A stretch of DNA of 64,000 nucleotides from CAVYXZ01 sp963772595. GTDB lineage: Bacteria; Chloroflexota; Anaerolineae; Aggregatilineales; Phototrophicaceae. The position numbers and the translations under genes were made by a program. The stretch covers positions 124,001 through 188,000 of the forward strand of contig CAVYXZ010000011.1 in the NCBI GenBank assembly GCA_963772595.1, read 5' to 3'. This document shows, piece after piece, positions 49,032 to 58,473 of this stretch (the first letter of the stretch is position 1; each line of letters opens with the position of its first letter). The notes beneath the pieces were generated by a model. The model was not told where the DNA came from, did not search any database, and saw only the letters and a program-made list of their open reading frames with translations.

Positions 49032-50365
49032 TACCAGTCCTCGCCCGCGCCGATTTCGTCCTGTTCATCGCGCGGATAAAAACGAGGATGGTTCACGCCG
49101 GTGTACTGGTGATGGTCGCTCTCTTCGTAGGTGACGCCCAGGCGAATCACGCGGCGGTGCGGTGAAACGAAGATCACCACGTCGGATTCAATGGTTCGGC
49201 CCGGATACACCACCACCCCGGAGCCAATGCGCACGTTATGGCCCACGCCCGCGCCCAGCACGATCTGCCCGACCGGCAGCAGTTCGCCGTTGATATTGAC
49301 CGCACGAATGGGGCGCTGCTGGATCAGGTTGAAATCAGTGAAGGTGTTGCCCGCGCCAATAAAGGAGCGGCGGCCAATGGCGCACATTTGCAGGCAGGTA
49401 TTCTGGGCGATGATGGTATTCTCCATCACCGAGGTGAGATAGAGCGAGGCTCGGAAGGGCAGAAAACAACCGTCGGCAATCGTACTCATCATCAGCACGC
49501 AGCCGTCGTCAATGGTGACGTTGTTGCCGATGGTGCAGTTGTCGATCATCACACCGGGGCCAATATTACAGTTCTCGCCGATCTCCGCCGGGCCAGTGAT
49601 GACCGCCGTCGGGTGAATGACCGTGCCACGCCCAACCCGTACCGCTGCCGAGGTGCTGAGCACCTGCTTCATCTCCATCACGGCGCGCCACAGCAGCCGC
49701 AGCGAGAAGAAATTGTGATGCGCCACGCGCTCGTCAAAGCGGCTGGCGCGGGCAAAGCAGCCGAAGATCGTCCCGGCGAAATAGACATGCACCCAGGATT
49801 CAATGGACAGGATAGCGCGTGCGGGCAGGTAATGCGTCAGGTCGCCCTGCTCCATCGTCATGAAGTCGGGCACGCTGTAGAAACCTTTTTCTTTGGCATC
49901 ACTGGGGACGATCACCGGCGTAATGTTCGGCGTATAGCCCTGCGGCAGATAATAGAGATCGGCCAGATAAATTTCGTTACCGTCAGCGTCTCTGGCTTTC
50001 TCAAACGAGGTCGTCAGCGGCAGCGTGTAGGTGCGGAAGGCCGGATCATCGGCGCGGAAAGCGGCCCGACAGGCCGTATTAAGCTGCCGCGCCCGCTCGA
50101 AGAAATAGGTCAGGAACTCGATGTCGAACCACAGGTTATCCCGGTAGACAATGGCCGCCTCAGCAATCCCACGCATAGACTCGCGGTTGGGCAGGGTCGG
50201 CCCCAGCACCAGCCCACGCGGGAACAACGCCGAGAACAATTCCTCATGGTGAAGCTTGAGAACGTCCAGGCCAATGGTCAACTGGCTGGCCGGTTCGTTA
50301 AACGGCAGCACGTGACGCCGGTCCTCAATGACGTAGCGGTGGATCTGCGGCTGATCTTTAGCCAT
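49031..50365 (-). CDS. Left-handed beta-helix (hexapeptide-repeat) acyltransferase-like protein
   Basis: 444 residues. The last ~190 residues consist of hexapeptide repeats (VIHPTAVITGPAEIGENCN, MIDNCTIGNNVTIDDGCV, VRIGSGVVVYPGRTI), the left-handed beta helix typical of LpxA/GlmU/WlbB-type acyl- or nucleotidyltransferases. The N-terminal ~240 residues are an uncharacterised alpha/beta region with no GlmU pyrophosphorylase signature (no LAAGxGTRM). Likely to transfer an acyl or similar group. Coupled to the reductase gene (one-base overlap) and the hydrolase gene (eight-base overlap). Confidence 0.75.
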   Translation of the reverse strand: MAKDQPQIHRYVIEDRRHVLPFNEPASQLTIGLDVLKLHHEELFSALFPRGLVLGPTLPNRESMRGIAEAAIVYRDNLWFDIEFLTYFFERARQLNTACRAAFRADDPAFRTYTLPLTTSFEKARDADGNEIYLADLYYLPQGYTPNITPVIVPSDAKEKGFYSVPDFMTMEQGDLTHYLPARAILSIESWVHVYFAGTIFGCFARASRFDERVAHHNFFSLRLLWRAVMEMKQVLSTSAAVRVGRGTVIHPTAVITGPAEIGENCNIGPGVMIDNCTIGNNVTIDDGCVLMMSTIADGCFLPFRASLYLTSVMENTIIAQNTCLQMCAIGRRSFIGAGNTFTDFNLIQQRPIRAVNINGELLPVGQIVLGAGVGHNVRIGSGVVVYPGRTIESDVVIFVSPHRRVIRLGVTYEESDHHQYTGVNHPRFYPRDEQDEIGAGEDW

Positions 50366-51167
50366 TGTTCAGGAAATCTCGCACCGTCGTGTGAAAGCGG
50401 GTTGGCTCATCCAACATGGCGAAATGGCCGGACTTTTCGAACCAGGCGACCTTGCTGTGCGGCGCGGTCTGGCGCAGCAACCGGGCCTGATTGGGGTTCA
50501 CGATCAGATCGCGCGCGCCGTAGATGCCCAGCAGCGGCATGTGCAGCTTGTGCATATCCGCGCGCAGGTCGGTTTTGTGCAGCGTGGCGATGCTCTCGAA
50601 GAAGGCCCCGCCGGTCAGCCCCTGCAGGTCAGCCAGCATCATCTGGCTCAGCGCCTTGCCGTCGGTCGCCAGCAGATGTGAATAGCCGCGCATGAAGATG
50701 CGGAAGCCGCGCATGAAGACATTGAATAACCAGGGCATGGTTTTCGAGAGTTGAATCCAGCCTTCAAAACTGGCCGTCTTGAGCAGCAGGCTGAGCGAAC
50801 GGCCATCAATCGGCGAGCCGATCACGATGACTTTGACGACTTTATCCGGGTGCTGGATGGCGCTGGCAAGCGACACCGTGCCGCCCATCGAATGCCCGAC
50901 CAGCGGCGCTTTGGGGATACCCAGGCGATCCATGAACTGATCCACCAGCAGGACAAAATTGGCGACCGAAAAATCGTCCCCCTGGTCGCCGGATTCACCA
51001 AAGCCCCAGAAATCGACAGCGTAAGTACGAAACTCTTTGCCGAGTTCGAGAATGCTGCTGCGCCACAGGCCCCAGGACCCCAGCCAGCCGTGCAATAAAA
51101 GAACAGGGCGTCCGCGTCCGTGAGCTTCATAATGGACAATACCCTGCTCGGTCACCAGTGTTGCCAC
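50358..51167 (-). CDS. Alpha/beta-hydrolase
   Basis: 269 residues. GRPVLLLHGWLGSWGLWR, nucleophile elbow LVGHSMGGTVSLA with intact Ser, GARDLIVNPNQA (Asp) and FEKSGHFAMLDEP (His) give a complete catalytic triad. Likely an ester or thioester hydrolase or haloperoxidase-like enzyme. Overlaps the transferase gene by eight bases and follows the GTPase gene by 37 bases in one operon. It is a paralogue of the Ser-less protein at 37162. Confidence 0.85.
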   Translation of the reverse strand: MATLVTEQGIVHYEAHGRGRPVLLLHGWLGSWGLWRSSILELGKEFRTYAVDFWGFGESGDQGDDFSVANFVLLVDQFMDRLGIPKAPLVGHSMGGTVSLASAIQHPDKVVKVIVIGSPIDGRSLSLLLKTASFEGWIQLSKTMPWLFNVFMRGFRIFMRGYSHLLATDGKALSQMMLADLQGLTGGAFFESIATLHKTDLRADMHKLHMPLLGIYGARDLIVNPNQARLLRQTAPHSKVAWFEKSGHFAMLDEPTRFHTTVRDFLNNG

Positions 51168-51204
51168 CGTTATTGGCCCCTATACGTGCGGCATGGAGGA
51201 CTGC

Positions 51205-51741
51205 TCAGCCTTCCATTTCCTCCAGGATCGAATACAGGAGTTCGAGCAGTACGTTTTTGACGCTTTCTTTGTCTTTGGCGATACAGGGCAGCAGCTTGAC
51301 ATCTTCTTCGATGCGCAGTGCAATGCGCAGATCGTCAGCCGCCCAGGCATCGGGATCATCCTGCTTGTTGGCCGCCACCACGTAGGGTGTGTTGGCATAA
51401 GCGCGGAAGGTTTCGAGGATGCTTTTGGCCTCGCGGAAGGTCTCCGGCTTGGCGCTGTCCACCATCACGACGAAACCCAGCATACCCTCCGCCAGGATTT
51501 CCCACATGAAGTCAAAACGGCGCTGGCCCGGCGTCCCGAAGAGGTAGAGGACCAGGTCGTCGTCAACGGTAATGCGCCCGAAATCCATCGCAACCGTTGT
51601 CGCTTCCTTCTGCTGCGATTCAGCAGTGTCCGCCGAGATGCCGCGCTCTGTTGAAACGACTTCGATTTCACTGATAGAACGGATAAACTCCGTTTTACCC
51701 GAACTAAAGGGGCCAGTGATAACCATTTTCACAGTCTGCAT
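51205..51741 (-). CDS. MglA-like small GTPase
   Basis: 178 residues. P-loop ITGPFSSGKTEFIRSI, switch region LFGTPGQRRFDFMW and base-specificity motif ANKQDDP fit the bacterial Arf/MglA-like GTPase group, which act with roadblock or PATAN partners as polarity or signalling switches. Note that the usual DTPG has Gly at the first position (FGTPGQ). ATG 51741 is taken as start because the earlier in-frame ATG adds an uninformative N-terminus. Directly downstream of the PATAN-domain gene. Confidence 0.9.
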   Translation of the reverse strand: MQTVKMVITGPFSSGKTEFIRSISEIEVVSTERGISADTAESQQKEATTVAMDFGRITVDDDLVLYLFGTPGQRRFDFMWEILAEGMLGFVVMVDSAKPETFREAKSILETFRAYANTPYVVAANKQDDPDAWAADDLRIALRIEEDVKLLPCIAKDKESVKNVLLELLYSILEEMEG

Positions 51742-51786
51742 AACATACCCGCTCTTCCAGCTAGGTCCCTGATGGACATAAGGCAA

Positions 51787-52656
51787 TTACATCGATTTGA
51801 TTTGGTCGATCAACTTGTTAACCACGCTCCTCTGCACCTGGGGAGCCTTCGGCCCGGTCCTCAGACCCGGCTTCTTGGCAACTTCCATGCCCGGTGGCTT
51901 TACCAGTTCAACCAGGCCCGCCTGCTCCAGACCGTAGACGATGCGGCGGATCTCGATATCCGACATGTTGTTATGCCGGGCGATCTGCCGGATCGAGTTC
52001 TTCGGATTGACGAAGGAGACGACCCGCCATTCTTCGACGCTGAGATGCACGCCCTTGAACTTCTCTTTGGGGTTCTCCGGGAATTTGAGCGCGAAATCCA
52101 GGTTGGGCAGATGCTCGTTGAGCTGTTCCGCCTCTTTGATGCGCCGCGACCCCTCGATGATGACGTTTTCCAGGTCAATCGGGACCAGGATGCGGTCCGA
52201 GCTGGGCATCTTGCCGTCATCGAAACGGAAAGGCCCATCCCCCCAGGTGAGCAAGTTATAGATGACATCCAGGGTATGCTGCTTGATGCTGGATACAATG
52301 TCATTTTGAGTGACGTAGTTGGCGTTAATCAGAAGCATTGCCAGGGCTTTATCGGTCGTGTTTCTGGCTCGCTCACGGATAATACGCGCCTGTTCGTCGG
52401 TGAGCTTGCCCGCTTTGTTTAACACGGAGACGAGATTACCATCCTGCGAATCCAGCGACGCAAAGATCAGCTTGCCCGCATTGAAAGAGACTTTCGCACG
52501 CTCGGCACCGGGTCTCATTTTTTCGTTGTTCATTGCGTCTTTCTCGCCGGTCCGCACGCTCTCGAAGATGGTGAGGGTGCCGGTTTTCCGCGCGAGGTTA
52601 ATCAGATTCAACAATTGAGTCGTGGTAAAGTCTCGAATATTGCCTTGTAACGGCAT
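51787..52656 (-). CDS. DUF4388/PATAN-domain protein
   Basis: 289 residues. Begins MPLQGNIRDFTTTQLLNLINL, then RKTGTLTIF, the PATAN (DUF4388) signature, with VSFNAGKLIFASL and a helical region containing IKQHTLDVIYNLLTW. A C-terminal winged-helix-like section includes EWRVVSFVNPKNSIRQIARHN. PATAN domains relay signals from receiver domains and pair with MglA-like GTPases. First gene of the minus-strand operon through 47942. Confidence 0.8.
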   Translation of the reverse strand: MPLQGNIRDFTTTQLLNLINLARKTGTLTIFESVRTGEKDAMNNEKMRPGAERAKVSFNAGKLIFASLDSQDGNLVSVLNKAGKLTDEQARIIRERARNTTDKALAMLLINANYVTQNDIVSSIKQHTLDVIYNLLTWGDGPFRFDDGKMPSSDRILVPIDLENVIIEGSRRIKEAEQLNEHLPNLDFALKFPENPKEKFKGVHLSVEEWRVVSFVNPKNSIRQIARHNNMSDIEIRRIVYGLEQAGLVELVKPPGMEVAKKPGLRTGPKAPQVQRSVVNKLIDQIKSM

Positions 52657-52778
52657 TTAGAACGGCCCTCCGCATTGTTGTGCAGGCCACCAGTAGGAGC
52701 GCGGATTCAACGGCTCAAAAACAATAACCTGATTATAGCCAGCGCTCAAAAGCGAGTCAACTGACCCTAAACTCCTGC

Positions 52779-52808
52779 TTTTCAAAGCCTGTTTCGTGTC
52801 CGTATAAT
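52779..52808 (+). promoter_or_regulatory. Promoter for the DUF3048 gene
   Basis: TTTTCA at 52779-52784 and TATAAT at 52803-52808 with an 18-base spacer, 36 bases before ATG 52844. Confidence 0.5.
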
Positions 52809-52843
52809 CTTTACATCTGCTCATTATAGAAGGATTTGATATT

Positions 52844-53917
52844 ATGCACCACCGCGCCTCCCTGGCAGGTTGGCTGCTGGTGATCCTGGCCGCGCTTGTT
52901 CTTCATGATACAGGGAAAAGCACAGCGCTTAACCTTGAGACTTCCGCGCTGGGGCCGGATAATTTCCCGCCGGGCGTCGATCATCTCACCGGGCTGCCGG
53001 TAGCAGACCCGGCAGTGCTGGATCGCAGTCCTTTTGTCGTCAAGATCTCCAACGCCCCACCTATCGTTCGACCTCAAGCGGGCATCAGTGCGGCGGATCT
53101 GGTCTATGAGCATTATGCCGAGGGCGGGCTGACGCGCTTTTCGGCCATTTTCTACAGCCAGGCCCCCACGCGAGTCGGCTCGATCCGCAGCGCGCGCCTG
53201 ATTGATTACGAGCTGCTGCCAATGTACCAGGGGATGCTGGCCTTCTCTGGCGCGAGCATCGGCGTCGAGGACAGGCTGAACAGCTCCGAATTCGCCGATA
53301 AGCTCTTCAAGGGCGTGCTGTTCGGCTGGCCGGAATTCTGGCGCGACGAGTCGATCCCGGTGCCGCATAACATGTTCGCCAATCTGGACGCGCTGTGGAC
53401 ACTGGCCGCACAGGAGGGCCGCAGCACGACCCCTTCACTGCACGGGCTGGCCTTCGACCTGGCCGCACCGCCGGGCAGCGACGGTCCCACCAGCAGCATC
53501 GACATTCGCTACCGGGCCACGCGCGTGCTGTGGAAGTATGATCCCGTCAGCGGGCGTTACCTGCGCTGGGCCGACGGCCAGATCCATGCCGACGCCAACA
53601 CCGGCGAGCAGATCAGCGCGGCCAACGTAGTCGTCATCTATGCCGATCACACATTTACCGACATCATCGAGAGCGAGTGGCAGGGCAGCGTCAGCTACAG
53701 CATCGAGATCAAGCTGTGGTTCGAGGGGGATGCGGTCGTCTTCCGCGATGGACAGCGCTATACGGCCCGTTGGGTGCGCCCGACGCGCGAATCCATGCTT
53801 GGTCTGCGCACGCTGGACGGCCAGATGTTTTATCTCAAGCCGGGCAATACCTGGTTCCAGGTGATGCGGCCCCCGGCGCAGCAGACACCAGAAGAAGAAT
53901 GGCTGCGCGTCGAATAG
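52844..53917 (+). CDS. DUF3048 (YerB-like) secreted protein
   Basis: 357 residues. N-terminal hydrophobic segment (GWLLVILAALVLH) for export, no lipobox cysteine seen. The DUF3048 pattern is clear: DHLTGLPVADPAVL, PFVVKISNAPPIVRPQAGI, SAADLVYEHYAEGGLTRFSAIF and a late TFTDIIESEWQGSV region. In Firmicutes the YerB family is a lipoprotein of unknown role. Alone on the plus strand, divergent from the PATAN-GTPase operon. Confidence 0.85.
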   Translation: MHHRASLAGWLLVILAALVLHDTGKSTALNLETSALGPDNFPPGVDHLTGLPVADPAVLDRSPFVVKISNAPPIVRPQAGISAADLVYEHYAEGGLTRFSAIFYSQAPTRVGSIRSARLIDYELLPMYQGMLAFSGASIGVEDRLNSSEFADKLFKGVLFGWPEFWRDESIPVPHNMFANLDALWTLAAQEGRSTTPSLHGLAFDLAAPPGSDGPTSSIDIRYRATRVLWKYDPVSGRYLRWADGQIHADANTGEQISAANVVVIYADHTFTDIIESEWQGSVSYSIEIKLWFEGDAVVFRDGQRYTARWVRPTRESMLGLRTLDGQMFYLKPGNTWFQVMRPPAQQTPEEEWLRVE

Positions 53918-54004
53918 CTGCCGGTTCGTCGGGCCGATAGGCTATTGTCGCATTGGGGATCTGCCCTTAGTATTAGAAAGCTTAGCTGGTGTGAAGGTAA
54001 AGGG

Positions 54005-55207
54005 ATGACGGCCTTTCAGACATTGCAGCAGGGGATTGCGGCGATCCGTGCCGGTGATTATGCCGGGGGCGGTGGGCTGCTGCAATCTGCATTGCAGGAC
54101 CCGACGCTCAAGGGACGCCTGCGGGCCACTGCATTGAACTGGCTGGCCGAAATCAGCGCGGACCCGGCGCAGAAATCGACCTATTATGAAGAGGCGCTGG
54201 AAGTTGACCCGACCAATGATTGGGCGGAGGAACGGCTGGCCGCTTTGCTCCAACCGACGAAGACCGCCCCCTCGTCGCTGAACCTGCCGGAGCACGAAAA
54301 CCCGATGATCGTGCCGCCGCCGCCCGCGCCGGTCTACGCACCGCCGGACAAGCGTCCTGCGCCGCCGCCAAGCCTGCCCGAAGCGCCCGCTGCGCCACCT
54401 GCTGCGCCGGGACCATCGTACAAGGTCGTGGGCATCCTGGGGGGGTCTAACGGGCCGGGGTCGGGCTTCTTCCTGACAGCAACCGGGATTCTCGCCAGCA
54501 CACGCTACGTCATCGGTGCGCAGGATAAGGTCACGGTCGAACTGGAAGCCGGGCTGCAACTGCCGGGACAGGTACTGCGTTCCTTTCCACATCTCGATGT
54601 GGCGCTGATCCAGATCGAGTACGAGGTGCAGGGTCTCACGCCGGAGACAGTGTCCGATCACATTCAGCCCAACACGCCGATTCACTATCTGGCTTACGGC
54701 AAGACACAGGTCTCAGGTCAACGCCGGGAAACAGGCCGACGCTTGCCACCGCATCTCTTCCCGACCGACATCGTCCCGGTGCCGGATGCCGGGGGCGGAC
54801 CGGTCTTCGATACCCAGGGCGATCTACTGGGGATGTTGACGCGCGACATCAGCACGTCCTCGTCCTACGTTTACGGCGTGCATATCGCCGCCATTCGCCG
54901 CTGCCTGGAAATCTACAATTACGAACTGCGCAGCGTGGCCCAGCGCGTTTACTGCACAAGCTGCGGCTATGCCAGTGCTGCGGTCACAGCGGGCGGTTAT
55001 TACTGCGAAACCTGCGGCACGCTCATGACTCAGGGCCACAGTCATCCGCGCGGGCAAACGCCGCACATGGCCGCGCTCTATGGCGAAAACAGCGCTCCGG
55101 CCTGCACCGTTTGCGGCGCACGGGTCGGATTCTACGACGGCCTGTGCCTGCGCTGCGGTCAGGCGGGCGATCCCGGCGGCCAGCGCGCAACGCCGGTGGA
55201 CTATTGA
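54005..55207 (+). CDS. Trypsin/HtrA-like protein lacking catalytic residues, with TPR-like and zinc-ribbon parts
   Basis: 400 residues. N-terminal helical repeats (YEEALEVDPTNDWAEERLAALL) resemble TPRs; a proline-rich linker follows; then an S1-like serine-protease barrel beginning SGFFLTATGILASTRYVIG. The normal catalytic His position (NAHVV) is replaced, Asp is retained (PHLDVALIQI), and the GNSGGP serine is DAGGGPVFDTQG with no Ser. The C-terminus has two cysteine pairs (YCTSCGYAS, CETCGT and CTVCGA, CLRCGQ) forming zinc ribbons. It is therefore probably a non-catalytic scaffold or regulator. ATG 54005 follows AAGGTAAAGGG. Next gene is 11 bases later. Confidence 0.7.
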   Translation: MTAFQTLQQGIAAIRAGDYAGGGGLLQSALQDPTLKGRLRATALNWLAEISADPAQKSTYYEEALEVDPTNDWAEERLAALLQPTKTAPSSLNLPEHENPMIVPPPPAPVYAPPDKRPAPPPSLPEAPAAPPAAPGPSYKVVGILGGSNGPGSGFFLTATGILASTRYVIGAQDKVTVELEAGLQLPGQVLRSFPHLDVALIQIEYEVQGLTPETVSDHIQPNTPIHYLAYGKTQVSGQRRETGRRLPPHLFPTDIVPVPDAGGGPVFDTQGDLLGMLTRDISTSSSYVYGVHIAAIRRCLEIYNYELRSVAQRVYCTSCGYASAAVTAGGYYCETCGTLMTQGHSHPRGQTPHMAALYGENSAPACTVCGARVGFYDGLCLRCGQAGDPGGQRATPVDY

Positions 55208-55218
55208 GGAGGCGCACC

Positions 55219-55662
55219 ATGCAACAACCCCAGGACCCGCTGGCACGGCACGCCGAGATGGTGCAGCAGGCACTGATCTCGCTGGGAATTGACCCTAATC
55301 AGTCACGGCTGAACGTGACCAGCGGCTACGGCTGGAACTTCCGCTATGGCTCCGCCGTGATTGAGGTTTACATCCACTTCAACGAGGAAGGCAGCTATTT
55401 CCAGGTGCTGTCGCCAATTATGCACCTGCCCCAGGCCGGGCTGCTGCCGCTCTACCGGCGGATGCTGGAGCTGAACCTGCAACTGGTCAATGCCGCCCTG
55501 GGGATTTATCACGACGCAGTTTACATCTTCAGCGAACGTCCGCTGGAAGGGCTGGATCAGGTTGAGGTCAGCAGCACGATAGGCCGAGTGGCCGCTTATG
55601 CGGATGATCTGGATAACAAGCTGGTGGCGGAGTTCGGCGGACGGCTCTACGCGCGGGGCTAG
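55219..55662 (+). CDS. YbjN/type III chaperone-like protein
   Basis: 147 residues with GGAGG before ATG 55219. The fold pattern (FRYGSAVIEVYIHFNEEGSYFQVLSPIMHL and PLYRRMLELNLQLVNAALGIY) matches the YbjN/CesT-like superfamily of small alpha/beta chaperone-like proteins. Function is unknown. Coupled closely to the protease-like gene upstream, suggesting they act in one complex or pathway. The following 275 bases to the convergent kinase gene contain an AT-rich stretch but no gene I can support. Confidence 0.75.
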   Translation: MQQPQDPLARHAEMVQQALISLGIDPNQSRLNVTSGYGWNFRYGSAVIEVYIHFNEEGSYFQVLSPIMHLPQAGLLPLYRRMLELNLQLVNAALGIYHDAVYIFSERPLEGLDQVEVSSTIGRVAAYADDLDNKLVAEFGGRLYARG

Positions 55663-55937
55663 GCCGTGTTTGCAGAGTCCGCATTGTCCGACAAAAAGCC
55701 TGTTAAACAGGAGAGAAACAGGTATAATTACGATAATTATTACAATTTGAGCTAACAACACAGCGCTCAATTCAGCTTCATGTAGTTTGCAAACACGCCC
55801 TAGTTGGACGCCAAACATGCATAATCGGATTCAGCCTGTCGTGGTTTTGTATTTTTGACCTCAGCCCTAAATCCCCCCTCCAAGATGGCGAGAGGACTTG
55901 TCAATCACCGTCTTAACAGGGTTTCGTTGGGGGTCCC

Positions 55938-58379
55938 CTACGCGGAGCGTTTTGACTTCTCGGCATCCTCAGCCTCGACCGCTGCCGGGCGGAAACGGGT
56001 CAACAGCCAGCCATGGAGACCGGCCCGCCGCGCCAGCGCGTAGACATCGGTCCACAGACCCTTGAAGTGGCCGCCCAACGCAATCAGAATTGCCATCATG
56101 CCACCCTGCGGCAGCACGTCATCCGGCCCTCGGAAATAGAGGAAAGGCGAGGGCAGCGTGTAATCCTGGATCAACTGGTAATTCAGGTAGAAAGCGACGA
56201 TTAAAATCACGGCAGTCACCAGCGCCGAGAGCCAGCCGCGCCACTTGAAGGTCCCGGCCAGCACAAAGCCCACCGCGATGCTGAAGCCGCCCAGCAGCAG
56301 CACGCCGCCATCGAGCGTGGTCACTTCCAAATAGAGCAGCAGCCAGGCATAGACGGTCCAAATCACCGCACCGGAGAGCGTGCCCAGGATCAGCCCGGCC
56401 AGCAAACGCCAGCCCACCGGCCAGAACTTCTCCAGACGCGCAGGGAGTTCACCCGCCAGCACAACGGTCAGGCCAACAAACACGCCGAAGGTGATACCGG
56501 TGGTAATGGTACGACCCAGGATCTCGTTGATGAGGACCGCCGGACCGGCCAGATTGATCCAGGCGTAGGCGCTCATGGCAGCAAAGCCACCGAAGAAGCC
56601 AAAGACGAAGCGGGTCACGATGCCCATCGGCTGCTGGCTCAAACGCCGCCAGGTATTGGTCAGCCAGGCATAGAGCCGCGCATCGTAAGCCACTTCGGGC
56701 GGCAGATAGGGCACTTCGTCGCGGATCAGGGCCAGGGTCCGCAGCGCGCCTTTGGTGCCTTCGCGCTGTTTGGCAGCCACGAACTGAACCGCGCGCAGCG
56801 AGCGGATGCGGCCAATCACACGTGCGGCCTGCTCGGCAATATCGGGAAATTCCCAATCCAGCGCCGTCTCGGCGATCAGCTCGTCGATGTCAGGCGTGTA
56901 GACGTACTCCTGCCAGAAACGCGGCGCGGTGTTTTGCACGAGCGAACGCAGGCGTGTGGTGAGCATCGAGCCTTCGATGTCGCCATAGCTGCGGCGCAGT
57001 TCCGGGTTCATCAGGCTGGCGCGGGTGCTGAGCACGTGCAGCGCAGCGCTCTTGGCGGCCTCATTCTGCTCCACTTGCAGAGCCTGCGCCACAATCGCCG
57101 GGATGCGCGGCGGTTCGCTGTCCGGCAGGGTCTCCAGGCGATACAGCGCGCGGACACGGGCCGGAGCGTTGTCACTGCGGACCGCGTGCAGCGCCACCCA
57201 GCGCCGGTCTTCATCGTCCAACTGATTCCACCAGTAGGCGACCTCATGATCGTATTCCAACGCGCCGCGCAGCAGCATCTGTTTACCGGCGTTATCCAGT
57301 TCCAGGTCGTATTCGTCCGCCCGGACATAGTAATCGCTGATGAGCATAAAGTGGGTCACACCCAGCAAGAAACGACCCTGCCCATGCGCCCAGGCACGCC
57401 GCGCGCGCGAATAGATGTCTACAGCTTCCTGCCGCGCCAGGTCCTCCGGCGTGATCGGCTTGATGTCGGCCAGACTTTCAGTGGCATCCGATGCCCTGGG
57501 CCGGCTGCCACCATCGCCCCCCCCGACGATCAGTACACCGCCATCAATACCCGCCTCAGCCACACTCTGCGGCGTGAGGACGGCACGCAGTTCGTCAATC
57601 AACTCGGTCACGCTGCTGGGTCGCATGTCGGGCTGCAAGGCCGTACCACGTCGCAGCACCGGGGTCAGGCCCATCGGCAGATTTTCGTTTTCTTTCTCCA
57701 GATCGGGCAGATCTTCCTGGAACTGAAGCTGCTTGAGCGCCAGCGAGGTCGTGGCATCAAAAGGCAGTTCGCCCGTGAGCAGGTGATACATCAGGATGGT
57801 GAAGCTGTAAATATCGGCCCGGTAATCCAACTGCTGGGCGGTCAGTTGTTCGGGAGCCATGTAGAGCAGCGTACCGTAACCGGGGTTGGCCGCGCGGCCT
57901 TCCGGGTCGGTGGCGGTCGCCAGGCCGAAATCCGCCAGGTAGGGCGAATCGTTGCTGTCCAGCAGGATATTCGAGGGCTTGATGTCCAGGTGAATGACGT
58001 TGTTATTGTGGGCATGATCGAGCGCATCGGCCATTGCCGCGCCTATGCGCAGCGCTTCGCTCACGGATAGCGGCCCGGCTTCGACCAGCGTTTCCAGTGA
58101 CCCGCCGGTCACGAAGCGCATGACGATGTATAACTGGTTATCGTAATCGCCAAAGTCGTAAATCGGCAGAATGTGCGGATGCTCCAGCGCGGCAATCGTC
58201 TGAGCTTCGCGCTGGAACAATTCGACCGGGTCCACGTCAGCGGTGAGATCACGGGCAATGGTTTTGATGGCGACCGTGCGGTTCAGGCGCTGATCGCGGG
58301 CCGACCATACGTCAGCCATCCCGCCGCGCCCGATATGCTCGATCACCACATACTGGTTAATCTGTACGCCGACATCCAT
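55938..58379 (-). CDS. Transmembrane Ser/Thr protein kinase (PknB-like)
   Basis: 813 residues. N-terminal kinase domain: Gly loop IGRGGMADVW, VAIK Lys in RTVAIKTIARD, catalytic loop VIHLDIKPSNILLD (HLD in place of HRD), YLADFGLATA, and an APE variant (MAPEQLT). A middle region of ~270 residues is helical and of unknown function; the C-terminal half has about six membrane helices (VTRFVFGFFGGFAAMSAYAW and LLLGGFSIAVGFVLAGTFKW among others). Phosphorylates Ser/Thr. ATG 58379 is the only sensible start. Isolated gene with no cognate phosphatase nearby. Confidence 0.9.
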   Translation of the reverse strand: MDVGVQINQYVVIEHIGRGGMADVWSARDQRLNRTVAIKTIARDLTADVDPVELFQREAQTIAALEHPHILPIYDFGDYDNQLYIVMRFVTGGSLETLVEAGPLSVSEALRIGAAMADALDHAHNNNVIHLDIKPSNILLDSNDSPYLADFGLATATDPEGRAANPGYGTLLYMAPEQLTAQQLDYRADIYSFTILMYHLLTGELPFDATTSLALKQLQFQEDLPDLEKENENLPMGLTPVLRRGTALQPDMRPSSVTELIDELRAVLTPQSVAEAGIDGGVLIVGGGDGGSRPRASDATESLADIKPITPEDLARQEAVDIYSRARRAWAHGQGRFLLGVTHFMLISDYYVRADEYDLELDNAGKQMLLRGALEYDHEVAYWWNQLDDEDRRWVALHAVRSDNAPARVRALYRLETLPDSEPPRIPAIVAQALQVEQNEAAKSAALHVLSTRASLMNPELRRSYGDIEGSMLTTRLRSLVQNTAPRFWQEYVYTPDIDELIAETALDWEFPDIAEQAARVIGRIRSLRAVQFVAAKQREGTKGALRTLALIRDEVPYLPPEVAYDARLYAWLTNTWRRLSQQPMGIVTRFVFGFFGGFAAMSAYAWINLAGPAVLINEILGRTITTGITFGVFVGLTVVLAGELPARLEKFWPVGWRLLAGLILGTLSGAVIWTVYAWLLLYLEVTTLDGGVLLLGGFSIAVGFVLAGTFKWRGWLSALVTAVILIVAFYLNYQLIQDYTLPSPFLYFRGPDDVLPQGGMMAILIALGGHFKGLWTDVYALARRAGLHGWLLTRFRPAAVEAEDAEKSKRSA

Positions 58380-58473
58380 CGAATCAAGTCCTGTTGTCTT
58401 GCTTTGCCCACCGTGCTTACATTATAGACAGCTCACCATAGAGAGCAAGCATCTGAAGGAGTAGAAATCGCGC

